Shown here: positions 14,664 through 23,984 of the stretch, piece after piece
Position numbering within the stretch: position 1 is the stretch's first letter
Layout: the number at the start of each line of letters is the position of its first letter
Assembly: GCA_024690825.1 (NCBI GenBank)
Contig: JAILOK010000116.1
Span: 1-54,722, forward strand
Direction: 5' to 3'
Length of the DNA stretch: 54,722 bases
Source: Lachnospiraceae bacterium
Lineage (GTDB): Bacteria; Bacillota; Clostridia; Lachnospirales; Lachnospiraceae
Program-made: the position numbers and the translations under genes
The notes under the pieces: generated by a model
The model's database searches: none
What the model was told of the DNA's origin: nothing
The model's input: only the letters and a program-made list of their open reading frames with translations

Positions 14664-17429
14664 TCATTTCAGATGCCTGCATACATCACGGTAGGCTTCA
14701 AAAAATGAATCGCAGTCAGAGCGTATGAAATCGATATTGTTTTCTTTGACGGCAAATTCATGTTTCCTGGCACGCTCGCTTAAGTCTTTTAATCCGACCG
14801 AGAGCAGGAGACCCTTGATCGCATGCGCTTCTATCTGATAGCCTTCCCAGTTTTCGGAAGAGACATGATTCTGAAGGGAACTGATCTTTTCATCGCATTC
14901 CGATGCAATGATGTCTACGACCTCTTTTAAGAGTTCCTCGTCGTCCCCCGAGTAGTGAAGAGCCATGTCATAATCAAGGCCTTCTACCTTTTCAAGCTTT
15001 TCCCTTAAAGACATCGGTTTATCTGCGGTATTATCCAGTATCGCATCTGCAGGCAGGATCTTTTCATCCGGCAGATATTTTTTTACGGTCTGCTCTAAAA
15101 GCGAAGAATCTATCGGCTTGGTAAGATAATCCACGAAACCGGCTTTGGTATATATTTCCCGGCTTCCCGCAATGGCATTGGCGGTAAGCACGACAACGGG
15201 CGTCTGTCTGTTAAGGGATTTTTCATCGGTCTTTATGATACCTAAAGTCTTGATGCCGTCGGGATCGGGCATCATGTGATCCAACAGTATCAGATCGTAA
15301 TGCTTTGTTCTGCATAGTTCAACTGCTTTCGAACCGCTGTCGCAAAGATCGGGATTTATATGCGCGCGTTTAAGGAAGAGCTTTACGATCCTGAGATTGG
15401 AGTTGTTGTCATCCACAGCCAGCACGGAAGCTTCCGGCGCGGTGTAATCACATCCGGCGCCCGCCGGTGTTGTTTCTTTTGCAGACTGCTCATAATCCTC
15501 CTTAAGAGGTGTTCTGTCCGTGACTTTTACGGGGAGTTCTACGATAAATTCGGAGCCTTCTCCGTAATTGCTTTCAACCCTTATGGTGCCTTCCAGGGAA
15601 TCGGTGATGCTCTTTACTATGGCAAGTCCCAGGCCGGTACCTTCGATATTACGGTTCTTTTTGATGTCGGCACGCGAGAAAGCCTCAAACAAAGCTTCCT
15701 GATCTTCTTTTCTGATCCCGCGTCCCGTATCTTTCACGGACATTTTGAGCATGTACGAGTCTTCTCCGGTATATTGTCCTCCGAGAATGAGCGTGACCGA
15801 ACCCGAATCCGTGTATTTGATGGCATTGTTCATGAGATTTATCAGTATCTGTCTGATCCTGAATTCATCGCTGATCTGTCCGTCCGGAACTTCATTTAAG
15901 ATCACGGTCTGAAGTGTCAGGTTCTTTTCAACTGCGCGTTCTCTAAGCATTGGCATGATGTTTGGCAGCAGGGATGAAAATCTGAAAGGAGCATTTGTGA
16001 TCTCCATCTTTCCTGCTTCGATCTTGGAAAAATCGAGCACATCATTTACCAGCATTAAGAGCATCTGTCCGGAGCTTTTCACGCTGCCGGCATATTCGCC
16101 GATCACGGGGTCACTGTTTTCCCTGAGGATCATCTCGTTCATGCCGAGTATCGCGTTTATGGGAGTACGGATCTCGTGAGACATGCTGGCAAGGAATCTT
16201 GTTTTGGCTTCCGACAGGTCGACTGCCCTCTGTCTTTCCTCATGTACCTTCCGAAGATCGCGGATCTGCTGTACCACTGAAAGTGTCAGCATGAAAGCAA
16301 GTCCGAAAAGCATGGGTATGTCATTGTTCAGCGAAGGCAAAAAGGTGAGGGTTGTGATCTCCACCAGCCCGCAGACCAGGAAACCGGCATATCCTATTGC
16401 GGTATAACCGTATTCCTTTATTTTTCCTTTGACAGTATCATTGATAAGAATGCCCGCAACTGTCACAAGCTCGATCCCCAGAAACAGATCTATATAGATA
16501 AGCGCCTTGGAAAAAGAAAAAACACGAGTGAAATGAAGGATCGGCCAGATGATAAGATTGAGGGCGGCCATGCACAATAAACATTCCATGATCCTGCGGT
16601 ACCGTCCATGCTGGAGGGCATCCAGGTAAAAAGCGAGACTGAAGGGCATCAGAAGGCAGAGCATGTAATTTAAGACACCGTCTACATGATAGTGTCCGAA
16701 TATGAACGGATAAAGAAATGAATTGGTTATGAGCCATCCGGCGATCACAAGGATCGATAACGCGCCGTACAGCATTTCTATCTGACGTTTGTAAAGGATC
16801 ATCATTATGATACTTACGATCACGATGACAACCGAAAAGAGCAGGAGGATCGCCTCGAGCATGAAGGAAAGACCGTAGGAGGACATCAGAAAAGCGAAGA
16901 AATCACCGCTTTCCGCCACAAAGGTATTCTGATAGACATAGCCGTTATGTGTCGTGGTTTTTCGCATCATCTTTACTTCAGCTCCCGAATCAGACGGATA
17001 CAGGGGAACCCGTAAATAGAATCTTTTCACGCAGCCACCGGGTACGATCACATCCCTTGCCGCTATAAAATCCTTTCGAAGCTGTCCGTTGATGTAAACA
17101 GCTACATCTCCTCCGTTTATAAAGGAGAAATACGAATCATCAGTGATATTTTCGGGAAGATTGGAGACCATGGTGAAGACTCCCTTTGAGTATCCCTCGT
17201 TTCTGTAGGAGCTTCCCGCGCTGAATACGGTGCCGTCCGGACTTGTGACGGTCCAGTTCTCTATGAACACGGGTTCCTGGTACTCCATGGGGTCGGAAGT
17301 ATCTATCCCGCTGAACCACAGCAGGCCGGACACGGAAATAATAAGGACGATAAGAAAAAGGATCTTGACCGCCCGGATAATTTTTCCGGATGAATCTGAA
17401 GTTGTGAAATCCGTGATATGATTTTCCAT
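14664..17429 (-). CDS. Hybrid sensor histidine kinase with receiver and HPt domains
   Basis: 921 residues. One N-terminal transmembrane helix (~24-44) precedes an extracellular beta-rich domain of about 150 residues, resembling 7TMR-DISM sensor regions. About seven hydrophobic helices follow to residue ~390. The kinase core has SHEIRTP with phosphoaccepting His418, then a GHKL ATPase (NLMNNAIKYTDSG, VKDTGRGI, GTGLGLAIVKS). A receiver follows with VDDNN, phosphoacceptor Asp717 (LILLDHMMPDPDG) and the switch lysine in YLTKPI. A C-terminal HPt domain has His869 (EAHAIKGLLLSVG). All phosphorelay residues are present, so it can run His-Asp-His internally. The final response regulator is not adjacent. 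The gene ends 23 bases from the convergent esterase gene. Confidence 0.9.
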   Translation of the reverse strand: MENHITDFTTSDSSGKIIRAVKILFLIVLIISVSGLLWFSGIDTSDPMEYQEPVFIENWTVTSPDGTVFSAGSSYRNEGYSKGVFTMVSNLPENITDDSYFSFINGGDVAVYINGQLRKDFIAARDVIVPGGCVKRFYLRVPLYPSDSGAEVKMMRKTTTHNGYVYQNTFVAESGDFFAFLMSSYGLSFMLEAILLLFSVVIVIVSIIMMILYKRQIEMLYGALSILVIAGWLITNSFLYPFIFGHYHVDGVLNYMLCLLMPFSLAFYLDALQHGRYRRIMECLLCMAALNLIIWPILHFTRVFSFSKALIYIDLFLGIELVTVAGILINDTVKGKIKEYGYTAIGYAGFLVCGLVEITTLTFLPSLNNDIPMLFGLAFMLTLSVVQQIRDLRKVHEERQRAVDLSEAKTRFLASMSHEIRTPINAILGMNEMILRENSDPVIGEYAGSVKSSGQMLLMLVNDVLDFSKIEAGKMEITNAPFRFSSLLPNIMPMLRERAVEKNLTLQTVILNEVPDGQISDEFRIRQILINLMNNAIKYTDSGSVTLILGGQYTGEDSYMLKMSVKDTGRGIRKEDQEALFEAFSRADIKKNRNIEGTGLGLAIVKSITDSLEGTIRVESNYGEGSEFIVELPVKVTDRTPLKEDYEQSAKETTPAGAGCDYTAPEASVLAVDDNNSNLRIVKLFLKRAHINPDLCDSGSKAVELCRTKHYDLILLDHMMPDPDGIKTLGIIKTDEKSLNRQTPVVVLTANAIAGSREIYTKAGFVDYLTKPIDSSLLEQTVKKYLPDEKILPADAILDNTADKPMSLREKLEKVEGLDYDMALHYSGDDEELLKEVVDIIASECDEKISSLQNHVSSENWEGYQIEAHAIKGLLLSVGLKDLSERARKHEFAVKENNIDFIRSDCDSFFEAYRDVCRHLK

Positions 17430-17485
17430 AGCAACAATGATACTATAAAAGCCTCCGTGATGCCATATTGATTTATTGCAGATTC

Positions 17486-20400
17486 CTATAGGTCAAACAG
17501 CGACAGCTGGTTTGATTCGGGCATTTCAGACAGAATCCCCAGCTCCACGAAGCGTCTTGCCGTATCCATTGATGCGCCGCTGCGGTTACAGAAATCCTCT
17601 AACGAAAGGAAGGGGGTTTTCTCGAACCGGCTGATCCTTGAAAGCATATCCTCGGCAGCCTTGAGGCCGATCCCGGGCACGGAGCTTAAGTGCGGCATTA
17701 TCTTTCCGTCAACGATGGTGCAGTATTTCGGATGGGCCTTAAAAAGATCGATGGGGGTAAATTCATATCCCCTCGCATACATCTCAAGCACCAGCCTCAT
17801 ATCGTTGAACTCATTTTTTTCCACATCGTTTAATTTGTCCTTTTTCTTGTATTCATCAAAGAGGGCAAGCAGCGTATTTTTGCCCCTGCAGCACTTTTCA
17901 TAGTTAAAGCCCTTGGCTCTGATGGAAAAGAATGCGCTGTAATACTCAAGCGGATAATGAACCTTGTACCAGCCCACACGCAGAGCCATCATTACATAGG
18001 CTGCCGCATGTGCCTTCGGGAACATGTACTTGATCTTTTTGCAGGAGCCTATGTACCAGTCAGGAACCGAAGCATCATTCATCGCCTGCTCCATCTCGGG
18101 AGCAAGACCCTTGCCCTTTCTGACGCTTTCCATGGTTTTAAAGGAAAGCTGCTTGTCCATTCCCTTTCCGATGAGGTAGCTCATGATATCGTCACGGCAG
18201 CAGATACAGGTGGCAAGCTCCGCCGTACCGCTCTTTATAAGCTCTTCGGCATTTCCGTTCCAGACATCGGTTCCGTGGGACAGACCCGAGATCCTTACCA
18301 GATCCGAGATGTTTGAAGGCTTTGCGTCAACCAGCATGTTTATGACAAAGTTTGTGCCGAATTCCGGTATGCCCATCGTGCCGGTGGGTATGCCGTCGAT
18401 ATCCGAAGGTTTTATGCGAAGTGATTCCGTACCCTTAAAGAGTCCCATGACATCCTCATCATCAAGAGGTATCGTTTCATAGGCGATGCCTGTCATATCT
18501 CCGAGCCTTTTGATCATGGTAGGATCATCATGCCCGAGGATATCAAGTTTGAGAAGGTTATGCTCGATAGAGTGATACTCAAAATGCGTTGTTATCGAGG
18601 TTCCTTCTTCTGTCTTGTCCGCGGGATGCTGTATGGGAGTAAAGGAATGTATCTCTTCGCCGTGAGGCAGAACGACTATTCCTCCCGGATGCTGTCCCGT
18701 TGTCTTTAAGACTCCCGTGCAGCCTTCGGCGACTCTGGCTATCTCACAGTCACGCTTGTATTCACCCTTCTTTTCAAAGTAGGTCTTCACATATCCGAAG
18801 GCTGTCTTGTCAGCGACGGTGGTCATTGTGCCGGCGCGGAAGGTATGCCCTTTTCCGAAGATCTCTTCTGTGTATTTGTGCGCCCTTGACTGATATTCGC
18901 TGGAGAAGTTCAGGTCGATATCAGGCTCCTTGTCGCCCTTAAAACCAAGGAAGGTCTGGAACGGGATGTCAAACCCGTATTTATTAAGTTTGTTTCCGCA
19001 CTCCGGACAATCTTTGTCCGCCATATCGATACCGCAGGTGCCCTCCTTCACATAGGCAAGCACCTCCTCGGAATCATATTCACTGTAATGACACTTCGGG
19101 CATACATAGTGGGGCGGAAGAGAGTTGACCTCCGTGATGCCCGCAAGATAAGCTACAAAGGAAGAGCCGACTGATCCACGGCTTCCGACCGTATAGCCGT
19201 CCTCATTGGATTTCCATACAAGCTTCTGGGCTATGATATAAAGATCCGCGTAGCCGTTTCCGATTATGGATGTAAGCTCTGTTTCAAGCCTGTCGGTAAC
19301 AAAGGAGGGGAGATCTTCCCCATATATCTTGTGAGCCTTGTCATAACAGATCTTACGAAGTGTTTCGTCGGAGTTTTCAAGCTTTGGAGAACATTTATCG
19401 GGCCTTGTCGGTGATATCTTTTCGACCATGTCCGCGATCATGTTTGTATTTTTAACCACGACTTCATAGGCTTTGTCCGAGCCCAGATATTCAAATTCCT
19501 TCAGCATGTCGTCAGTGGTGCGAAGATAGATCGGGGGCTGATCATCGGCATCTTCAAATTTCTGCGCATCAAGGATGATGCTCCTGTAAAGAGCATCCTC
19601 CGGTTCAGTGAAGTGCACATCACCGGTAGCGCATACGGGCTTGTCCAGTTTTTCCCCGAGTTCCACTATCCTGCGGTTTATATTCTGCAGGTCTTCGATG
19701 CTGTTTATATTGTTTTCCCTGCTCTTTCCTAAGAGAAAGGCATTGTTTCCGACGGGCTGTATCTCAAGATAATCATAGAAATCCGCGATAGAAGCGATAT
19801 CTCCGTCGCTCTTTCCGTCCATTATCGCTTCATACAGTTCGCCCTGCGCGCAGGCCGAGCCGATGATGAGACCCTCTCTGTGTTTTATGAGCTCGCTTCT
19901 CGGGATCTTCGGTTTCTGATGAAAATACTGAAGATAGGACATGGACACCAGTCTGTAGAGATTGACCCTGCCCGTTTCATTTTTTGCAAGCAGTATCACA
20001 TGGTAGGGATACAGCTTCTTTATGGATTCCTCAGGCATTTTAAGCTTTTCGTCGATCGAACCGAGATCCTCGATTCCCATCTCCTTAAGCATTTCGCAGA
20101 ATTTTATATATATCTGTGCCGTACAGCCTGCATCATCACATGCTCTGTGATGGTTTAAAAGTTCCACCCCGAGTTCCTTTGCGGTGTTGTCAAGCTTGTG
20201 ATGCGCAAGCTTCGGCAAAAGCATCCTTGAAAGGATCATCGTGTCGGTATAGACTCTGTCAAAAGAAAGTCCAAGCCTCTTTGCGTTTTCGGCAATAAAG
20301 CTGACATCAAAAGTGGCGTTGTGTCCCACCAGGGGAGCGTTTCTTGTAAATTCCAGAAATCTTGGAAGCACCGCATCGACGGTATCCGCATCCTTTACCA

Positions 20401-21928
20401 TGTTGTCATTTATGCCCGTAAGCTTCTCTATCCTGTAGGGAATGGGAATCTTCGGATTGATAAATTCGTCAAAGGTATCCACGACCTTTCCGTTCTGGAC
20501 CAGTACCGCGCCTATTTCTATGATCCGGTCATTTTTGGCCGAAAACCCCGTGGTCTCTATATCAAAAACGCAGAAGGTGTCATCCAGCCTGTGTACGGTA
20601 TCTTCCGGCTCGCCCGACACCTTTACTGCCTCGGCAAAATCATCCACCAGATACCCTTCCATGCCGTAGATGAATTTGAAATCTTCCGGCAGCGGAACGG
20701 ATAGTTTTTTTGTCAGCGGAAAAGCCTGGACGGTTCCGTGATCCGTGATGGCAAGAGATTTCCATCCCCACTGAACGGCGTTATTCACCAGATCCTTCAG
20801 CTCACTTACAGCGTCCATCCTGCTCATTTTCGTATGGCAGTGAAGTTCGACTCTTTTTTCCGTGGCGGTGTCGATCCTTTTTTCTCTGAAATCCTCTATC
20901 TGCCGGATCCCGTTTACCGTGCCTATGGTAAGATCCTTTTCAAACTGCGATTCTGAAGCATTTCCGCAGAGCTTTATGAAACCTGCATTTTTAAGTTTCG
21001 GGATCAGTTCTTCGGCATCCTCCGGTTTTTGCAGGATCCTCACTCCGATCGTATCTTCAAAATCCGTCAGATCGAACCTGATGACCACCCACTTTTCGCT
21101 TTTTGTGGGAGCGGCTTCAAAATTTCTGATCATGCCTCTTATCGTTACATCCTCGACAGGACCTATGATATCGCTTATGGGCATTGCCGGTTCAGGCGTA
21201 TCATATCTGAAGAGGACTTTGGGATCATCACTTTTAACCTTCTTAAAGGAACTCTTTTTATGGGTTCCCTCTTTTTTCCTGTACTCTGTGTTTTTAACGG
21301 TCTTTTTTGCGGGATTGTCAGTACTCTCCGACTTTACCGCCCTGCTTGAAATGGCAGCGATCTCCCTTTTTAAGTCGGCGGCTCTTTCAAGATACACCCT
21401 GTCGGGAGATGCCTTCTCATATGAAATGTTAATGGTTGCCTCTATGCCGCATCTTTCGCATATGACACGGTAAAGAAACTTTTTGAGTTCGGATTCAAAG
21501 TCGTGATCTATGCCGTTGTCGGCGATGGTGATATCGACACAGTTATCATCGATCTTTTTTTCAGCGTTCCTGTAGATGGAAAAAAGAATGGGCGATACGC
21601 ATTTAAGCTCATAAAGTATGCTCCTGTCATATTCATTTAACAGGCTTTCCAGATCGTACTGTGAAGACAGCGTGAAAGATTCATGGAGGGCAAACTTCAC
21701 CTTTGTTTTTACCGGCAGCGTCCTTTCAAGTCCCCTTTCCGCTTCGTAGATCTCCTTTTTATGCACCGGGTGGCTGCTGGTGAAATAAACATCGATCCTG
21801 CTTCCGCTTTTATTTTTGACAACCCTGTTTACCAGGGCATCCTCAAACGAAAGCTTTATATCCTGATCCTGCGGCGTATAAAACGGAAATACTTCATAGA
21901 ACGGTTTCCCGTATGATCCATTATCCAT
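17486..21928 (-). CDS. polC: DNA polymerase III alpha subunit, Gram-positive type (PolC)
   Basis: 1480 residues from the ATG whose complement lies at 21926-21928. The longer frame beginning at 22084 is rejected because its extra residues are an antisense reading of tRNA-Val. Order of domains: N-terminal and OB-fold region (to ~350), PHP domain beginning at HCHTKMSRMD (residue 363), and an inserted DnaQ-like 3'-5' exonuclease (FDIETTGF, Asp456; later HNATFDVSF). A zinc site CPKC at ~943 pairs with CPECG about 35 residues on. The polymerase palm has PDIDLNF with Asp1003 and Asp1005, and helix-hairpin-helix-like sequence (SVPGIGLKAAEDML) lies near the C-terminus. PolC is the replicative polymerase of Firmicutes. 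The gene is divergent from tRNA-Val. Confidence 0.97.
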   Translation of the reverse strand: MDNGSYGKPFYEVFPFYTPQDQDIKLSFEDALVNRVVKNKSGSRIDVYFTSSHPVHKKEIYEAERGLERTLPVKTKVKFALHESFTLSSQYDLESLLNEYDRSILYELKCVSPILFSIYRNAEKKIDDNCVDITIADNGIDHDFESELKKFLYRVICERCGIEATINISYEKASPDRVYLERAADLKREIAAISSRAVKSESTDNPAKKTVKNTEYRKKEGTHKKSSFKKVKSDDPKVLFRYDTPEPAMPISDIIGPVEDVTIRGMIRNFEAAPTKSEKWVVIRFDLTDFEDTIGVRILQKPEDAEELIPKLKNAGFIKLCGNASESQFEKDLTIGTVNGIRQIEDFREKRIDTATEKRVELHCHTKMSRMDAVSELKDLVNNAVQWGWKSLAITDHGTVQAFPLTKKLSVPLPEDFKFIYGMEGYLVDDFAEAVKVSGEPEDTVHRLDDTFCVFDIETTGFSAKNDRIIEIGAVLVQNGKVVDTFDEFINPKIPIPYRIEKLTGINDNMVKDADTVDAVLPRFLEFTRNAPLVGHNATFDVSFIAENAKRLGLSFDRVYTDTMILSRMLLPKLAHHKLDNTAKELGVELLNHHRACDDAGCTAQIYIKFCEMLKEMGIEDLGSIDEKLKMPEESIKKLYPYHVILLAKNETGRVNLYRLVSMSYLQYFHQKPKIPRSELIKHREGLIIGSACAQGELYEAIMDGKSDGDIASIADFYDYLEIQPVGNNAFLLGKSRENNINSIEDLQNINRRIVELGEKLDKPVCATGDVHFTEPEDALYRSIILDAQKFEDADDQPPIYLRTTDDMLKEFEYLGSDKAYEVVVKNTNMIADMVEKISPTRPDKCSPKLENSDETLRKICYDKAHKIYGEDLPSFVTDRLETELTSIIGNGYADLYIIAQKLVWKSNEDGYTVGSRGSVGSSFVAYLAGITEVNSLPPHYVCPKCHYSEYDSEEVLAYVKEGTCGIDMADKDCPECGNKLNKYGFDIPFQTFLGFKGDKEPDIDLNFSSEYQSRAHKYTEEIFGKGHTFRAGTMTTVADKTAFGYVKTYFEKKGEYKRDCEIARVAEGCTGVLKTTGQHPGGIVVLPHGEEIHSFTPIQHPADKTEEGTSITTHFEYHSIEHNLLKLDILGHDDPTMIKRLGDMTGIAYETIPLDDEDVMGLFKGTESLRIKPSDIDGIPTGTMGIPEFGTNFVINMLVDAKPSNISDLVRISGLSHGTDVWNGNAEELIKSGTAELATCICCRDDIMSYLIGKGMDKQLSFKTMESVRKGKGLAPEMEQAMNDASVPDWYIGSCKKIKYMFPKAHAAAYVMMALRVGWYKVHYPLEYYSAFFSIRAKGFNYEKCCRGKNTLLALFDEYKKKDKLNDVEKNEFNDMRLVLEMYARGYEFTPIDLFKAHPKYCTIVDGKIMPHLSSVPGIGLKAAEDMLSRISRFEKTPFLSLEDFCNRSGASMDTARRFVELGILSEMPESNQLSLFDL

Positions 21929-21963
21929 GATAAGAGCCTCTTTTAATATCGAAAAATAAGTGA

Positions 21964-21969
21964 TATAAT
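21964..21969 (+). promoter_or_regulatory. Extended -10 element of tRNA-Val
   Basis: TATAAT at 21964-21969 is preceded by TG one base upstream (21961-21962), ten bases before the tRNA 5' end. The -35 position (TTTTAA, 21941-21946) is weak. Confidence 0.55.
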
Positions 21970-21978
21970 CCTTGCATT

Positions 21979-22052
21979 GGGATCGTAGCTCAGCTGGGAT
22001 GAGCGTTCGCCTCACACGCGAGAGGTCACGGGTTCGAGCCCCGTCGGTCCCA
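21979..22052 (+). tRNA. tRNA-Val (anticodon CAC)
   Basis: 74 bases. The acceptor GGGATCG pairs with CGGTCCC with discriminator A. The anticodon stem TTCGC/GCGAG encloses loop CTCACAC, anticodon CAC. The T arm is CACGGG-TTCGAGC-CCCGT. CCA is not encoded. It is followed at once by a run of eight T residues, which probably ends transcription. Confidence 0.95.
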
Positions 22053-22112
22053 CTTTTTTTTATTCTAACACACATCAGATTCAATGTCTTTATATCGGCT
22101 TAATAACACCGG

Positions 22113-22127
22113 GCAATCGCCTGATCA
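22113..22127 (+). repeat. 15-bp copy of the terminal motif of the 32.4-32.8 kb palindromic region
   Basis: GCAATCGCCTGATCA occurs here and, inverted, at 32711-32725. The flanks also share short pieces (CCGGTCC / GGACCGG). It lies in the gap between tRNA-Val and the aldo/keto reductase gene, which otherwise holds no recognised feature. Confidence 0.5.
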
Positions 22128-22175
22128 GTCCGGTCCGTCGGAAAGATGAAAACTGATTATCATCTCGGAGGTAAA

Positions 22176-23363
22176 ATGCGGTATAGAAAGGATAAAAAGG
22201 GAGAAGATGTTTCCATACTCGGCTTCGGATGCATGAGGTTTCAGAAAAAGGGCGGAAGCATAGATATCGATGAGGCGGAAAAAGAGATAATGGAAGCCTA
22301 TAATATGGGCGTCAATTATTACGATACCGCATATATTTACTCCGGCAGCGAAGCAGCTATAGGAAAGATATTTGAAAGAAACGGCATCAGGGAAAAGATA
22401 AAGATAGCCACAAAGCTTCCCCAGTATCTGGTGTCGGGACGGGCAAGCCTTGACAGATATTTCGATGAGCAGCTGGCGCGGCTTCGGACCGATTACATTG
22501 ATTATTATCTGATGCACCTTCTGACTGATATAGCCATGTGGGAAAAACTTAAAAAAGCCGGGATCCTTGAGTGGATCGAAGAGAAAAAAAGATCGGGCGC
22601 GATAAAGAACATCGGCTTTTCCTATCACGGCAATTCCGATGGTTTTATCGAGATATTAAACGACTATGACTGGGATATGTGCCAGATCCAGTACAACTAT
22701 TTCGACGAATTTTCGCAGGCGGGCGTAAAGGGGCTTAAGGCTGCATACGAAAAGGGCATACCCGTTGTCATTATGGAGCCTTTAAGAGGCGGCAAGCTTG
22801 TGAACATGCTTCCCGATTCCGCAAAAAAGGTGATGAAGGAAAGCGGAAGGGATTATACTCCGGCGGAATGGGGATTCAGATGGCTTTATGCGCAGCCGGA
22901 GGTGACTGTGGTCCTTTCCGGCATGAATACCGTTGAAATGGTTAGGGAAAACTGCCGGACCGCGTCACTTTCGGAGACCGAAGAATTTACGGATGCGGAT
23001 AATAAGACACTGAAGACCGTCACCGAAAAGATCAGGGAAAAGGAGAAGGTCGGCTGTACCGGCTGCAGATACTGCATGCCCTGTCCGAAGGGGGTCGATA
23101 TTCCCGGGATCTTTCATTGCTATAACACAATGTTTATCGAATCAAAATCCGAGGGACGCTTTGAATATGCCCAGGCGGTCGGCATGACAAAGGAACCTTC
23201 ATTTGCCACGCAGTGCATTGAATGCGGGAAATGCGAGACCCACTGTCCGCAGAAGATAAATATCCGTGAAAAACTGAAAGAAGCAGACAGAGCTCTCCGT
23301 CCGCTTCCGTTTAAGATAGGAATAAATATCGCAAGAAAATTCATGTTCAGAAAAGTGCGATAA
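22176..23363 (+). CDS. Aldo/keto reductase with C-terminal 4Fe-4S ferredoxin-like domain
   Basis: 395 residues from the ATG at 22176, chosen because GGAGGT lies seven bases upstream; the ATG at 22146 would place that site inside the gene. Residues 1-~285 are an aldo/keto reductase TIM barrel with the catalytic tetrad visible: Asp and Tyr in NYYDTAYIYSG, Lys in IATKLP, His in YYLMHLL. The C-terminal ~100 residues hold cysteine clusters CTGCRYCMPCPKG and CIECGKCETHCP, compatible with two iron-sulphur clusters. This fusion is a known type in anaerobes, where the reductase may exchange electrons with ferredoxin-like carriers; the substrate is unknown. It is tail-to-tail with the PilZ gene, eight bases apart. 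Confidence 0.88.
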   Translation: MRYRKDKKGEDVSILGFGCMRFQKKGGSIDIDEAEKEIMEAYNMGVNYYDTAYIYSGSEAAIGKIFERNGIREKIKIATKLPQYLVSGRASLDRYFDEQLARLRTDYIDYYLMHLLTDIAMWEKLKKAGILEWIEEKKRSGAIKNIGFSYHGNSDGFIEILNDYDWDMCQIQYNYFDEFSQAGVKGLKAAYEKGIPVVIMEPLRGGKLVNMLPDSAKKVMKESGRDYTPAEWGFRWLYAQPEVTVVLSGMNTVEMVRENCRTASLSETEEFTDADNKTLKTVTEKIREKEKVGCTGCRYCMPCPKGVDIPGIFHCYNTMFIESKSEGRFEYAQAVGMTKEPSFATQCIECGKCETHCPQKINIREKLKEADRALRPLPFKIGINIARKFMFRKVR

Positions 23364-23371
23364 AGCAGCTA

Positions 23372-23767
23372 TTACGCATAATTTGTTGTGTTTGAAAAGA
23401 TAAATGCCGTGGTCTTTTTCAGATCAACATATTTTGAATACTCCATTGAACTGTTTCCGCTTTCGTCCACATGGCATCCTATCACAAATCCGTCACCGAT
23501 ATCTTCCTCATGAACTACCTTGACGGTAAGGAGGATATCTTCCAGCCTCTTTTCATCGAAGAGATCGACCTCGTCTATGAACTGGATCAGAAGACGGATA
23601 TTATTACCGGGATCGATCCTGCTGAAATTGTCATAGGTCAGCCTGACAGCGATCCCTTCCTCGCTGATGTTTGCGACACTTCCGGGAACCTCCAGATCAC
23701 CGGAATAAACCGTGCACGGAATATTCATGCAAAGGCGCGAATAGTACCGTTCTTCCTTTGTCACCAT
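23372..23767 (-). CDS. PilZ domain protein, probable cyclic-di-GMP effector
   Basis: 131 residues, a single PilZ domain. The N-terminal arginine motif is ERYYSRLCMNIPC (RxxxR), and the second motif ANISEEGIAVRL fits (D/N)xSxxG. Both are the c-di-GMP binding signature, so binding is likely. There is no transmembrane segment or partner domain. In motile bacteria PilZ proteins often act as brakes on flagella or control exopolysaccharide synthesis; either would suit this window, but neither is shown. The ribosome site is GAGGGGGT upstream of the ATG. It is driven by its own promoter with a perfect palindrome over the predicted transcription start. Confidence 0.85.
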   Translation of the reverse strand: MVTKEERYYSRLCMNIPCTVYSGDLEVPGSVANISEEGIAVRLTYDNFSRIDPGNNIRLLIQFIDEVDLFDEKRLEDILLTVKVVHEEDIGDGFVIGCHVDESGNSSMEYSKYVDLKKTTAFIFSNTTNYA

Positions 23768-23802
23768 ATTTATTTACCCCCTCTTAAAAAACCCCTTAAG
23801 AC

Positions 23803-23822
23803 ACACTGTCAAAAGACAGTGT
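23803..23822 (-). promoter_or_regulatory. Perfect 8-bp palindrome at the pilZ transcription start
   Basis: ACACTGTC-AAAA-GACAGTGT. It begins two bases after the pilZ -10 and covers the predicted +1. It could be an operator, or a 5'-terminal mRNA hairpin. Confidence 0.5.
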
Positions 23823-23823
23823 C

Positions 23824-23852
23824 ATTGTATTATTTTAACTGTTCCCTGTCAA
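23824..23852 (-). promoter_or_regulatory. Promoter of the PilZ gene
   Basis: On the minus strand: TTGACA (23847-23852), 17-base spacer, TACAAT (23824-23829), a near-consensus vegetative promoter. It sits back to back with the tRNA-Ala promoter region (TACAAT at 23865-23870). Confidence 0.75.
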
Positions 23853-23882
23853 ACGAAAGTGTGATACAATAACAGATGATTT

Positions 23883-23955
23883 GGGGCATTGGCGCAGTTG
23901 GGAGCGCGCCACACTGGCAGTGTGGAGGTCACGGGTTCAAGTCCCGTATGCTCCA
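23883..23955 (+). tRNA. tRNA-Ala (anticodon GGC)
   Basis: 73 bases. The acceptor GGGGCAT pairs with ATGCTCC with discriminator A. The anticodon stem CCACA/TGTGG encloses loop CTGGCAG, anticodon GGC. The T arm is ACGGG-TTCAAGT-CCCGT. A -10 (TACAAT) lies 13 bases upstream. No terminator separates it from glgC, which starts 29 bases later, so a shared transcript is possible. CCA is not encoded. Confidence 0.95.
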
Positions 23956-23984
23956 TCTGCAAAGTCCGGGTTTAAGGAGGGGGT

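Noticed and set aside
21929-22084. N-terminal 52-residue extension of PolC in the longest reading frame
   Set aside because: Its translation is the antisense of tRNA-Val (the familiar GARTRDLSRVRR pattern). The real start is at 21928.
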